Assembly: GCA_037439785.1 (NCBI GenBank)
Contig: JBBIVJ010000003.1
Location: 94,066-158,065, forward strand
Direction of reading: 5' to 3'
Length of the DNA: 64,000 bases
From: DSVZ01 sp037439785
GTDB taxonomy: Bacteria > Verrucomicrobiota > Verrucomicrobiia > Limisphaerales > J093
Both the position numbers and the translations under genes were made by a program. This document shows, in pieces, positions 45,796-55,514 of this stretch; within the stretch, counting starts at the first letter, position 1, and each line of letters begins with the position of its first letter. The notes beneath the pieces were generated by a model. It searched no databases. It saw only the letters and a list, made by a program, of their open reading frames with translations, and had not been told where the DNA came from.

Positions 45796-48060
45796 TCAGG
45801 GGTTGGGCAGCCCGGGCGATGGGGGCAGCACGGTCCAGAGGTCGGGATTGGCCGCCGCCCGTCCCAGCGCCTGGTCCTCGACCTGCGGACCGAAGACCAC
45901 GCTGTCGCGCACCTCGTTGAACCGGGCGTCGATGTCGAGCAGGTAGATGGCCTCGCCGGAGGCGGAGAGGCGGAAAGCGGCGTGCAGGCCCACCGATGCC
46001 TCGACGTCCTCGTCGGCCCAGACCAGCAGGTAACCGGCCGGCGGGAGGATGGTGCCCGGCGGGAAGGCCCACTTGCGCGGGTTGTTGGGGTTGTCGGTGA
46101 GGTACCAGCCGCCGAGGTCCACCGGGGCGTCGGTCAGGTTGCGCAGCTCGATCCAGTCATCGTAGTCGCCCTGCGGGTCGGCAAGGGTACGGGCGTTGGC
46201 GGCCATGAATTCGTTGATCACCACCGGGGTGTCCGGCGCCGTGGCCAGGCCGACCCGGTAGCTGCAGGTGACCTCCTCGGCCCGTGGCGGGGCGAAGGCC
46301 GCCGCACGCGCGGTGTTGGCGGCGCGGGCCTCGACATAGTAACGCACCCGCGTGTCGGCGAGGTAGGCCGGCGCGGCCGTGCCGTACACGCCATCGCCGG
46401 CCGCGCCGTCGCCGTGGGTGCCGTCATCAAACATGGGTTGGCGGGTGAACCGGCCGTAGTCGCGGTCGCGATGGTACAGCCAGACCGAGTCCACGCCGGC
46501 GTCATCGCCGGCGCGCACCGTGGCGGTGATCCAGGAGGTGCGGCCGGCCACGGGGGGCGGTTGCGGGCCCTGGACGTTCTCGATGAGCGGCGGGCGGGGG
46601 CGCAGTTCGGCGTGGTTGAGGAGGAAGTTGTGGCGGTGGGTGATGAACGTCTTGAGGGCACGCAGGTCGTTCGAGTAGGCGGCCATTGTGAAACCTTTCT
46701 TGGTGTCCGCCGCGATGGCCGCGAAGGACAACGCGCTGAGCCGGTCAATCTCGGGCGTCAGCACGGCCGGGTGGAAGGTCTCGGCCAGCACGGTGCGCAG
46801 GTGGGCGAGGTAGCGCTGGCGCAGTTCGGGCACGCCGAGCAGTTTTTGCAGCACCGGCCGGTTCGCGGACGTGGCCCCCTGCACCGGGGACAGGCTGGCG
46901 TCCCCCGCCACGAACGCCTCGTTGCCGTCGTGCTCGATGGGGTGGAGGCGGCCGCTCTCGGGCTCGAAGTAGAACAGGTAGTCGGCGCCCTTGTTCCAGT
47001 AGCTGTCGTCGTCGGCAAAGACGTTTTCCAGGGCCAGGAACCAGAGCCAGCGGTCCACGGCCAGGACATTTTCGACCGCCTCGCGGTAGGCCTCGGGCGG
47101 GTTGGTGGGGGTCCGGTTCAGGACGCCGATGACGTTGGTCAGCCGCTCCCAGGCGTTGGTCGAGTTGTCGGTTTTCAGTTCGTAGGCGGCCCTGTAGGTG
47201 GCGAGGTTGGTGCCCAGCCAGCTCAGGGCCGAGGTGCCGCTGCTGAAGCCGCCGCCGCCCCCGCCCACGTTGGGGGCGCGCCAGCGGTCGCCGTCGTTGC
47301 TGGGGAACCATTCCTCGACCAGGTCGCTGTTCTGCTGCTGGGCGCAGGAGTACACGCCCCAGTACTCGCCGTTGATGTAGAGGCGCACCAGGCTGGCGCG
47401 CGGGCAGACGGCGTACTGGCGCATGACCGAGAAGTACAGCGGCTCGCGGAGGAGGGTTTCGTCGCCGTAGGCGTTGTTCAGGTTCAAGGTGCGGTAGCCC
47501 AGCAGACGGGCGTCGGGGTCGGAGAAATCCAGTTCGAGGTTGAGGGATTTTTTGGTGGGGGCGGCACCGCCGGGGCCGCCGGTGAAGGAGGTGTTGCCGC
47601 GGTAGCGGGCGCCGATGCCCTCGATCCGGGCGCCGTTGTCCACGACCAGGAGTGCCGGCGTGTTCGAGCCGGTGGTGCGGCCCTGGGTGAGGCGGGTCTG
47701 CCAGTTGGCCTGGGTGAAGGTCAGGCTGAGGGTGCGCAGGAGCGAGAGGTCGTAGAGGCCGCCGGTCTGGCGCGCGCGGAAGAAACGCGGGCCGGGCTGA
47801 AGGTCAAGCGGGAGGACGCGGACCGGCGGGTTGGTACGATGCGCCAGGAGCGGCGGCTGGCCGGCCAGCGCCTCCCAGTGCAAAAGGTCGGTCGAGCCTT
47901 CCAGGAACCAGTCGTAGCGGCGGCTGCCCCAGATGCGGAGGGTGGGCGAGCCTTTTTCGGTGCGGAGGTCCAGCACGGCTCCGGCCGCGATCAGCGGCCA
48001 GGCCGGCAACAGCGCCAGGCTCAGCCACAAGCGCGCGTTCATCAGGCGAAGGGGGGTCAA
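45796..48060 (-). CDS. Secreted CotH kinase-like protein with lamin-tail domain
   Basis: 754 residues with a signal peptide (the hydrophobic core follows MNARLW; that ATG at 48042 is an alternative start). An N-terminal small module (YDWFLEGSTDLLHWEAL...RFFRAR) is of the type often at the C-terminus of verrucomicrobial exported proteins. The CotH core runs from about 130 to 480: ARYRGNTSF, LNLNNAYGDETLLREPL, LYINGEYWGVY and the DFG-like HPIEHDGNEAF. An Ig-like segment follows, then a lamin-tail domain (WIELRNLTDAPVDLGGWYL). It is the second of three consecutive CotH genes on this strand. Confidence 0.9.
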   Translation of the reverse strand: MTPLRLMNARLWLSLALLPAWPLIAAGAVLDLRTEKGSPTLRIWGSRRYDWFLEGSTDLLHWEALAGQPPLLAHRTNPPVRVLPLDLQPGPRFFRARQTGGLYDLSLLRTLSLTFTQANWQTRLTQGRTTGSNTPALLVVDNGARIEGIGARYRGNTSFTGGPGGAAPTKKSLNLELDFSDPDARLLGYRTLNLNNAYGDETLLREPLYFSVMRQYAVCPRASLVRLYINGEYWGVYSCAQQQNSDLVEEWFPSNDGDRWRAPNVGGGGGGFSSGTSALSWLGTNLATYRAAYELKTDNSTNAWERLTNVIGVLNRTPTNPPEAYREAVENVLAVDRWLWFLALENVFADDDSYWNKGADYLFYFEPESGRLHPIEHDGNEAFVAGDASLSPVQGATSANRPVLQKLLGVPELRQRYLAHLRTVLAETFHPAVLTPEIDRLSALSFAAIAADTKKGFTMAAYSNDLRALKTFITHRHNFLLNHAELRPRPPLIENVQGPQPPPVAGRTSWITATVRAGDDAGVDSVWLYHRDRDYGRFTRQPMFDDGTHGDGAAGDGVYGTAAPAYLADTRVRYYVEARAANTARAAAFAPPRAEEVTCSYRVGLATAPDTPVVINEFMAANARTLADPQGDYDDWIELRNLTDAPVDLGGWYLTDNPNNPRKWAFPPGTILPPAGYLLVWADEDVEASVGLHAAFRLSASGEAIYLLDIDARFNEVRDSVVFGPQVEDQALGRAAANPDLWTVLPPSPGLPNP

Positions 48061-48096
48061 GGTGCGTCTGGGGAAGTGACGCCGCGTGACGCGGCC

Positions 48097-49845
48097 TCAA
48101 CGCCGGGGCGGCGTCCGCGCCGGCACGGCCCTGACCTCCGGGTGGTTCAACAGGTACGCACGCCGACGCTCGACGAAAGTCTTCAGCGGCATCTTCTCTC
48201 CGCCGGGGCCGAAGCGGGACCGAGCCGGCTCGCCCGCCGGCGCCGCCTCGGCCGGTCCTTCCAGGCTGCGCAGGAAGGCCTCGGTGGAAAAGAGCTTGCG
48301 GGTGTCGGCCCTGACCGCCTCGGCGATCAACTCGTGGTAGCGGCGGGCCAGCGGCCCCAGACGCTCCCAGTCCAGCCAACGCTCGGCGAGGTCGCGCACG
48401 TAGCCCAGGTAGCGGGTGCGGTACTCGGGCACGGCCAGCAGTCGAGAGCGCAGCGGCTTGGCCGGGTCGTCCAACCCCACCAAGGGGTCCAACTCGACTC
48501 CGCCCCCGGGACCGCCCCCCCCGCCGCGCGGACCGAAGCCGCGTCCGCCCGGCCCGCCGGGGCCGCGCATGCCCGGCCCACCCGCCGCCGAGAAAGCCTC
48601 GTTGACATCGTGGGGGAAGAGGTGGAACCGGCCGGTTTTGTTCTGAAACAGGTTGTAGTCACTGGCGCGGACCCAGTAGCCGTCGTTGTTGATCAGGGCC
48701 AGCTCGACGGCGAGGAAGCGCAGCACTTCATCCACGTCCAGCAGGGGCTCGAGGGCCGCGGGCAACGCGTCCGGCGCGGTTTGCTGCAACGTGCGGCACA
48801 ACCGGATCAGTTCCGCCCAGGCCTCCGGCGCGTCCTTGGTCTTGAGCTGGTACAGGCGGCGGTACGGCTCGACGTCCTCCCCCAGATATTCCAGCCCGGC
48901 GCGCGCCTGCGGGCTGCCGGGCACCTTCCAGCGGGCGCCCTTGCCAGCGCCGAACCAGTCGCGGACGAAATCCTTGTTGAACTGCTGGACGTTCACGTAG
49001 ATGCCCCAGCACTCGCCGTTGATGACCACGCGCACGAAGTTCGCCTGCGCCGCGGGCAGGTAGTCGCGCGCGATCTGGAGGTAGAGGATGGTCCGCAGGA
49101 AGGAGGGGTCCTCGTGGGCGTTGAGCAGGTTGAAGGTGCGGTAGCCGCCCAGGTTCTGCTCCGGATGGACGAAATCGAAGGAGAGGTTCAGCGGCCGCTT
49201 CCGGCCCGCCGGGACGAACATGAACGAGGTGGCGCCGCGGAAATGCACCCCCACGTCGCGATACGTCTTGCCGTCCACGATCACCGTGGCCGGCACCTCG
49301 ACGTCGGTGTTGTTGAAGTCGGCCAGCTCCTGCTCCCAGTCGGCGCTCTCAAACTGGAGGAAGAACGTGCGCAAGGTGAACGGCTCGTACACCGGCGCGT
49401 CCGGGTATGCCGGCACGTCCGCCGGGGTGAGCCGGCGGCCGGGCTGGGCCGGCTCGGCGGTGTCGCCCTCGGGACCGAAGCGGCGTCGGCCGGGGCCGCC
49501 GGGCCCGCCGAAGCGCCCCGTGCCGCCCCGGGTTTTGAGCCAGGCGCGCGCGGCCTGGCGTTCATCGCGGTTGAGCCGGCCGTCGCCGTCCTGGTCGAAC
49601 TGCGCCACCACCTTCCGCTCCTGGTTCATGCCGCCGGGGCCGAAGCGGCCGGGACCAAAGCCGGGCGGCGGCCCGAAGTCCGGGGGGCCGTCGGGCGCAG
49701 CCGGAGGCGGGAAGTCCGGCCGATCCAGGCCGGGAGGCGGGGCGGCCGGTTCGCGGGGCACATCAGGCGCCGCGGCCCGGAGGGAGGTGCCCAGCGTCAG
49801 GAAGACCGCGACCGCGGTCCGGAAGGAGTGCAAGCCGGTGGTCAT
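48097..49845 (-). CDS. Secreted CotH kinase-like protein with EF-hand
   Basis: 582 residues. The signal peptide is MTTGLHSFRTAVAVFLTLGT. A Pro/Gly-rich stretch is followed by an EF-hand (DQDGDGRLNRDE, near 86-97). The CotH domain runs from about 155 to 560 (GVHFRGATSF, LNLLNAHEDPSFLRTIL, VVINGECWGIYVNVQQ, then HLFPHDVNEAF). Right after the DFG-like Asp comes a long Gly/Arg-rich insertion (GPGGPGGRGFGPRGGGGGPG), unusual inside a kinase-like fold. The ATG at 49845 was preferred to a longer Arg-rich extension because it begins the signal peptide. Confidence 0.9.
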   Translation of the reverse strand: MTTGLHSFRTAVAVFLTLGTSLRAAAPDVPREPAAPPPGLDRPDFPPPAAPDGPPDFGPPPGFGPGRFGPGGMNQERKVVAQFDQDGDGRLNRDERQAARAWLKTRGGTGRFGGPGGPGRRRFGPEGDTAEPAQPGRRLTPADVPAYPDAPVYEPFTLRTFFLQFESADWEQELADFNNTDVEVPATVIVDGKTYRDVGVHFRGATSFMFVPAGRKRPLNLSFDFVHPEQNLGGYRTFNLLNAHEDPSFLRTILYLQIARDYLPAAQANFVRVVINGECWGIYVNVQQFNKDFVRDWFGAGKGARWKVPGSPQARAGLEYLGEDVEPYRRLYQLKTKDAPEAWAELIRLCRTLQQTAPDALPAALEPLLDVDEVLRFLAVELALINNDGYWVRASDYNLFQNKTGRFHLFPHDVNEAFSAAGGPGMRGPGGPGGRGFGPRGGGGGPGGGVELDPLVGLDDPAKPLRSRLLAVPEYRTRYLGYVRDLAERWLDWERLGPLARRYHELIAEAVRADTRKLFSTEAFLRSLEGPAEAAPAGEPARSRFGPGGEKMPLKTFVERRRAYLLNHPEVRAVPARTPPRR

Positions 49846-49979
49846 GCGTCGCAGCGGTTGACGCCGCCCGCGGTGAACAGGTTTCAGACACCGCACCGCG
49901 CGGCGACCGGCCGCATGGTTGACTTGACCGGGCCGGCTTGCGATTTTGGCCACACGGCGGGGTTCCCCGCCCGCCGCCT

Positions 49980-50342
49980 ATGCTGATCCAACTGCTGAAG
50001 TCGAAAATCCACCGGGCACGGGTCACCGCCGCCCACGTGAACTACGAGGGCAGCCTGACCATTGACGCCGAACTGCTCGAACAGGTCGGCCTGCGCCCCT
50101 ACGAACGCATCCTCTGCGGCAACCTGACCAACGGCGCCCGCTTCGAAACCTACGCCATCCCCGGCCCGCGCGGCGGGCGCGACATCATCCTCAACGGCGC
50201 CGTCGCCCACCGCGGCCAGCCCGGTGACCGGCTCACCATCATGAGCTTTGCCCTGGTCGAAGAGGTGGACGCCCGCGACTGGCAGCCGCAGGTCATTGTC
50301 CTGGACGACGCCAATCGCGTGGTCAGCACGCGCGGTCTCTGA
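49980..50342 (+). CDS. panD: Aspartate 1-decarboxylase
   Basis: 120-residue proenzyme that makes beta-alanine for pantothenate and CoA. The self-cleavage site G-S lies in VNYEGSLTIDAELL, where Ser becomes the pyruvoyl group. The start MLIQLLKSKIHRARVT is the classical N-terminus, and NGARFETYAIPG and LNGAVAHRGQPGD are conserved. lpxD begins 5 nt downstream, so the two are probably co-transcribed, although they serve different pathways. Confidence 0.96.
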   Translation: MLIQLLKSKIHRARVTAAHVNYEGSLTIDAELLEQVGLRPYERILCGNLTNGARFETYAIPGPRGGRDIILNGAVAHRGQPGDRLTIMSFALVEEVDARDWQPQVIVLDDANRVVSTRGL

Positions 50343-50347
50343 TCCCC

Positions 50348-51394
50348 ATGCCCGCCTTCACCGCCGCCGAACTGGCTGACCGCCTCGAGGGCCGCGTCGT
50401 GGGCGACCCCGCCGTCCGCCTCACCGGCTTCGCCCCGGCGGACGCCGCCGGTCCCGGCGACCTGACGTGGGCCGAATCGCCCCAACATCTGGCCCGCGCC
50501 GAGGCCAGCGCCGCCGCCGCCATCCTGGTCGCCAGCGATGTCACCTCGACCAAGACTCTCATCCGCGTCCCCAACGCCCGCGTGGCCTTCGCGCGCATGC
50601 TGCCCTGGTTCTACCCCGAGCCGGACTTTCCTCCCGGCCGCCACCCCAGCACCGTGGTGGACCCCACCGCGCAGGTGGACCCCACCGCGCACGTCGGGCC
50701 GCTGTGCGTCATCGGGGCCCGCGCCCGCATCGGCCCGCGCGCGGTGTTGATGGCCGGCGACCATGTCGGGGCGGACTGCGCGGTGGGCGAGGAGACGCGC
50801 CTGTTCCCGGGGGTGACCCTTTATGCCGGCACGCGGCTGGGCCGCCGGGTGCGCCTGCACGCCGGGGTGGTGGTGGGGGCGGACGGTTTCGGCTACGTGC
50901 TGGACGGCGGCGAGCACCGCAAGGTGCCGCAGGTGGGGCATGTGGTCATTGAAGACGACGTGGAACTGGGCGCCAACGTGACCGTGGACCGCGGCACCCT
51001 GGGCGCCACCGTGATCGGCCGCGGCACCAAGGTGGACAACCTGGTCCAGATCGGCCACAACGTCGTCCTCGGCCGCCACTGCCTGGTGGTCTCCCAGGCC
51101 GGCATCGCGGGCAGCACCCGGCTCGGCGACTACGTCACCGTGGCCGGCCAGGCCGGTATCGTGGGCCATCTCCGGATTGGCGACCGCGCGGTCATCGGCG
51201 GCCAGTCGGGGGTGACCACCCACGTCCCCGCCGGGGAAACCTGGCTCGGCTCCCCCGCCCGTCCGGCGGCACAGATGAAGCGGATGTTCGTGATGATGGA
51301 GCGGTTGCCCGAGCTGCTCCGGCGGTTGGGCGACCTGGAAAAAGAACTCGCCGCCCTCAAGGCCGGCACCGCCTCCTCCGACCCCTTGTCCTGA
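50348..51394 (+). CDS. lpxD: UDP-3-O-(3-hydroxyacyl)glucosamine N-acyltransferase
   Basis: 348 residues. The N-terminal uridine-binding domain (residues 1-100) is followed by a left-handed beta-helix of hexapeptide repeats and a C-terminal helix. The active-site His is in DNLVQIGHNVVLG, and GGQSGVTTHVPAG closes the helix. The enzyme adds the second acyl chain in lipid A synthesis and therefore shows that the organism has lipopolysaccharide. The other raetz-pathway genes are not in the window. Confidence 0.95.
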   Translation: MPAFTAAELADRLEGRVVGDPAVRLTGFAPADAAGPGDLTWAESPQHLARAEASAAAAILVASDVTSTKTLIRVPNARVAFARMLPWFYPEPDFPPGRHPSTVVDPTAQVDPTAHVGPLCVIGARARIGPRAVLMAGDHVGADCAVGEETRLFPGVTLYAGTRLGRRVRLHAGVVVGADGFGYVLDGGEHRKVPQVGHVVIEDDVELGANVTVDRGTLGATVIGRGTKVDNLVQIGHNVVLGRHCLVVSQAGIAGSTRLGDYVTVAGQAGIVGHLRIGDRAVIGGQSGVTTHVPAGETWLGSPARPAAQMKRMFVMMERLPELLRRLGDLEKELAALKAGTASSDPLS

Positions 51395-51440
51395 AGCGGC
51401 CCGCACGCGGGCGGTGCCGCGCCCCCGGCGGTGCGCCGTC

Positions 51441-52478
51441 TCAATCCTCCCAACGACCGGCCTGTTCGCGGCGGGAGCACAGGTCCGCGACCGCTGCCGT
51501 GCCGGTGGTGCCGAGCTGGTGAATCACGTGCGAGGCCGCGGCCATGGCCAGTTCCATCGCTTCCCGCAGGTCCGCCCCGGCGGCCAGGGCACAGGCCAGG
51601 TTGGCGGTCACCGCGTCGCCCGCCCCCACGATGTCAATGGGCCCGCGCACCGGCAGGGCCGGCACGTGCTCGACGCGGCCGCCGGGCTCGGCCCCCACGA
51701 TGCCCTGTTCGGCCAGGGTGACGAAGACGGCCCGCCGGTTGCGCGCGGCCAGTGCGCCGGCCCGGGCGCGCACGGCAGCGGGGTTGGCCAGGGTGCCGCT
51801 GCCGGTCAGGGCGGCCAGTTCCGCGGCGTTCATCTTGAAGATCACCGGGGGAAAATCGCGCAGCCCGCGGCGACTGTCGGCCAGCACCCACCGCTCCGGC
51901 CACTGGCGGGCCACCTCCCCCAGCCGCGCCCGCACCCGGTCGGTCACCACGCCGGTCCCGGCCAGGTCCACCTGGTCCAGGACGATGAGGGCATCCACCA
52001 CTGGGGCGAGGACCTCGACGGCGCGGGCGAGCGCCGCCTCGACCTCCGGCGGGGTGGGCGACCAGTTTTTTGAGTCCAGGCGGCTCAGTTCGCGGGGGGG
52101 CCGGCCCGGTTCGAGCACCAGCGGTTTGCAGTAGGTGAAGGTGCGGCGCCGCGGGGTGACCAGAAAGTGCTCCAGCCGCACGCCGGGCAGGGCGGCCAGG
52201 GCCCGTTGCAGTTCCCACCCCTCCCCATCCTCGCCGCAGAAGCCCACCGGATGGAGGGTGCCCACCCCCAGCGCGATGAGGTTGTTGAGGATGGTGCCGG
52301 CCGCGCCGGGCTGGGCGCGCACGCGCACGACGTTGTGGACCGGCAGGCCGGTCTCGATCGAGGTTTCGGCCCGGGCGGGATCAATCTCGAGGTAGCGGTC
52401 CAGGCAGAAGTCCCCCACCAACGCCACGCGCAGGCGGGGGTAGCGGGCGGTCAGGGTGTGGAAACGGTCGCGGTTCAC
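51441..52478 (-). CDS. PfkB-family sugar kinase (RfaE-like)
   Basis: 345 residues with a GTG start, 7 nt after the stop of the gene upstream. The N-terminal LVGDFCLDRYLEIDPARAET and AGAAGTI-like loop (QPGAAGTILNNLIALG) resemble the heptose-7-phosphate kinase branch (RfaE/HldE N-terminal domain). The C-terminal PfkB signature GPIDIVGAGDAVTANLACAL holds the catalytic Asp in GAGDA. The substrate is not fixed by sequence: ADP-heptose precursor or another sugar. The longer open frame has no family sequence, hence the GTG choice. Confidence 0.78.
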   Translation of the reverse strand: MNRDRFHTLTARYPRLRVALVGDFCLDRYLEIDPARAETSIETGLPVHNVVRVRAQPGAAGTILNNLIALGVGTLHPVGFCGEDGEGWELQRALAALPGVRLEHFLVTPRRRTFTYCKPLVLEPGRPPRELSRLDSKNWSPTPPEVEAALARAVEVLAPVVDALIVLDQVDLAGTGVVTDRVRARLGEVARQWPERWVLADSRRGLRDFPPVIFKMNAAELAALTGSGTLANPAAVRARAGALAARNRRAVFVTLAEQGIVGAEPGGRVEHVPALPVRGPIDIVGAGDAVTANLACALAAGADLREAMELAMAAASHVIHQLGTTGTAAVADLCSRREQAGRWED

Positions 52479-52485
52479 GGCGGGA

Positions 52486-53598
52486 TCAGTTCCGGCGGCA
52501 GAGGGCGTGGTAGAGGTGGTGCAGGAAGGCGACGTTGTCGGCCTGGACGTAGTGCAGGGTGCCGCCCATGCGGGCGTAGCTCTTGCAGAAGCGCAGGTAG
52601 TAGGCGGGGTTGTCCCGGGCGGGCTCGCCCCGGCTCCAGTCCCAGCCGCCCCCGTCCTGGATGTCCACCACAAAAATGTGATGCCCGCGCACCGGCGGCC
52701 GGCCGGCCTGGAAGCGGAGGTTGTGCACGCAACTGAGCGCCTTCTCGAACACCTGCGGCCCCATGATGGCCGAGCCGATGGACAGCACCACCCCCCCGTC
52801 CAGCGTGTCCACCGAGGCGGCGAAGTGGCCGAAGTCCTGCCCCGCCGCGCGGCCCAGCACCGCGCCGTTGAACATCGGATGGTTGGTGATGATGTCGTAG
52901 CCGATGCCCGGGTGCACGGTGAAGGGCACGCCGTGCCGGAAGGCCTGGGCCAGCGGCGAGGCGTTGCGCCAGGGGTGCGGGACCAGCAAGGGCCCCGCCG
53001 GCAGGCCGTGCCGGCGGATGGCGGTCAGCAAATCCGCCCGCGCCGCTGTGAGCGGATCGTCCGGCTTCGCCCGGATGGCCGCCTCCAGCTCCGCGGCGTC
53101 CGGCACCACGCCGCCATCCTGGAAGATGTACCGGCCCAGGGCCCGGCCGTAGCCCTCCCCCCGCACGCCCCCCAGGAGCAGGGCGGTGTGAATGTGCCGG
53201 CCGGTTTCCTCCCACGTGCCGAAGGTGCCCGTGGCGACGTTTTCCCGCACGCTCTCGGTCGAGCGGCTCAGCCAGGAAAATTCCCAGTCGTGGATGGTGC
53301 CCGCGCCGTTGGTGGCCAGGTGCGTCACCCAGCCGTGGTCCATCAGGCGGATGAGCAGCAACTGCCCCCCGTTTTTGATCAGGTGCGCCCCGTAGATGAG
53401 CATCACCCCTGCCCCGCGGCGACGCGCCTCGGCAATGCGGTCCGCCGCCTCGACCACCTGCCGCCCCACCGCCTCGGAGATCGGCGCGGGCGACTCGGCC
53501 GGCTCGACCAGAATGTCCTCCAGGCGCTCCAGGCTCTTCCGCTCCGCCAGCGGGAAGACCTTCAAGCGCGTCAGGTCCAACAAGGGCATCGGCTCCAT
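52486..53598 (-). CDS. Conserved protein with deoxyhypusine-synthase-like Rossmann features
   Basis: 370 residues. The core GAGVMLIYGAHLIKNGGQLL and THLATNGAGTIHDWEFSWLS resembles NAD-binding Rossmann folds such as deoxyhypusine-synthase-like proteins, and the glycine-rich stretch HIHTALLLGGVRGEGYGRAL follows. It does not contain a clear catalytic Lys of true deoxyhypusine synthase that could be identified by eye, so no reaction is claimed. It lies immediately upstream of the sugar kinase (7 nt), implying a shared pathway. Confidence 0.55.
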   Translation of the reverse strand: MEPMPLLDLTRLKVFPLAERKSLERLEDILVEPAESPAPISEAVGRQVVEAADRIAEARRRGAGVMLIYGAHLIKNGGQLLLIRLMDHGWVTHLATNGAGTIHDWEFSWLSRSTESVRENVATGTFGTWEETGRHIHTALLLGGVRGEGYGRALGRYIFQDGGVVPDAAELEAAIRAKPDDPLTAARADLLTAIRRHGLPAGPLLVPHPWRNASPLAQAFRHGVPFTVHPGIGYDIITNHPMFNGAVLGRAAGQDFGHFAASVDTLDGGVVLSIGSAIMGPQVFEKALSCVHNLRFQAGRPPVRGHHIFVVDIQDGGGWDWSRGEPARDNPAYYLRFCKSYARMGGTLHYVQADNVAFLHHLYHALCRRN

Positions 53599-53694
53599 GT
53601 GACCCGCCTGGTGTAATCCCCCCGCCCGGCCGGCGCAACGCCGGAGGCCGCCCCCGCCCGCCGGAGACCGCGGCGGGGCGCGCGCGGCGGCGAC

Positions 53695-54780
53695 TCAGCG
53701 CAGGTGGCGGTCCAGCCAGGCCAGCGTCTCCCGCCACATTTCGGGCAGGTACACGTGGCCCACGCCGGGATAAACCACGCTGCGGAAACGGTCCCCCGCC
53801 CCGCTCAGTTCCCAGGCCGGCCGGGCGCGGGCCTCGATCTCGCGGATGCCGTCCACGGGGGAACCTTCGTCCTGATCGCCGTTCTGGCAGAGCAGGGCCC
53901 GCGGGGCGATGAGGGCAATCACCGCCTCGGTGTCGAAGTGGGCGAGCATGTCCGGCACGTAGTAGTAGATGCCGTGGTATTTGAGGCCCTGGTGGGCGAG
54001 GAGGTTCTGGTAACGGGTGAGACAGGCCACCGCCACACCGGCCTTGAGGCGTTCGTCCAGGGCCATCAACCACCAGGTGCGGGTGGCGCCCATGCTGATG
54101 CCGGTGGCGCCCAACCGGTCGGCGTCCACCTCGGGCCGGGAGGCCAGGTAGTCCAGGGCCATCAGGTCGTCGCGCAGGATCATCCCCCACAGGGTGCGGC
54201 CGAGCCAGAGCTGGTACTTGCCGGCGGTGAGTTCGCCCGCGCTGCCGGTCTCCGCCGAGCCCGGCCCCTGGCCCTGCCGTTCGCCGAAACAGTACGCGTC
54301 AATGGCCAGCACGGCGTAGCCGCGGCGGGCCAGGACCGGTCCGGGCGGTTCCGGCGTGTGGGCCTGTTCAAAGAGTTCGACCTTGCCCTTGTGGTATTCT
54401 CCGCCGTGCCAGTGACAATACAGGATGGCCGGGACCTTCTCCCGGGCGCCGGCCGGCAGCAGCAGCACGCCGGGCACGGTCGCCCCGGCGCCGTTGTCGA
54501 ACTGAAAGCGCTCGAGGGTGTAGCCGTCCCGCTCCTCGCGCCCGAGCGTGCGCACGGTCGGCACCGGCGGGCGCGGGGGCAGGCGGCCCAGCAGGCGCAC
54601 CAGTTGCGCGCGCAGGGCCGCGCGCTGCTCAGCCCACGCGGCGGGGGAGGCGGGGATTTTCAGTTCCGGCGCCGGCGGCGTGGCCGCCAGCCACGGGGGG
54701 GATTCGGCGCGGAGGGGGGCGGTCATAAGCCACAAGCCGGCCAGGGCCGGCAAGGTGAGTCGAGGGGGGCGGTCAGGCAT
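53695..54780 (-). CDS. Secreted alpha/beta hydrolase (acetyl xylan esterase-like)
   Basis: 361 residues with a signal peptide (PALAGLWLMTAPLRA). The nucleophile is in GATGISMGATRTWWL (GxSxG). The catalytic Asp is probably in QNGDQDEGSPVD and the His in GVGHVYLPEM near the end. The NAYCFGERQGQ-like region and the large N-terminal cap match the dienelactone hydrolase/acetyl xylan esterase group. It would remove acyl groups from polysaccharide, consistent with the glycosidase and CotH genes elsewhere in the window. An ABC-ATPase gene ends 20 nt before it. Confidence 0.85.
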   Translation of the reverse strand: MPDRPPRLTLPALAGLWLMTAPLRAESPPWLAATPPAPELKIPASPAAWAEQRAALRAQLVRLLGRLPPRPPVPTVRTLGREERDGYTLERFQFDNGAGATVPGVLLLPAGAREKVPAILYCHWHGGEYHKGKVELFEQAHTPEPPGPVLARRGYAVLAIDAYCFGERQGQGPGSAETGSAGELTAGKYQLWLGRTLWGMILRDDLMALDYLASRPEVDADRLGATGISMGATRTWWLMALDERLKAGVAVACLTRYQNLLAHQGLKYHGIYYYVPDMLAHFDTEAVIALIAPRALLCQNGDQDEGSPVDGIREIEARARPAWELSGAGDRFRSVVYPGVGHVYLPEMWRETLAWLDRHLR

Positions 54781-54800
54781 GGGGGGAGGGGTGGAGGAGT

Positions 54801-55506
<706 letters not shown>

Positions 55507-55514
<8 letters not shown>

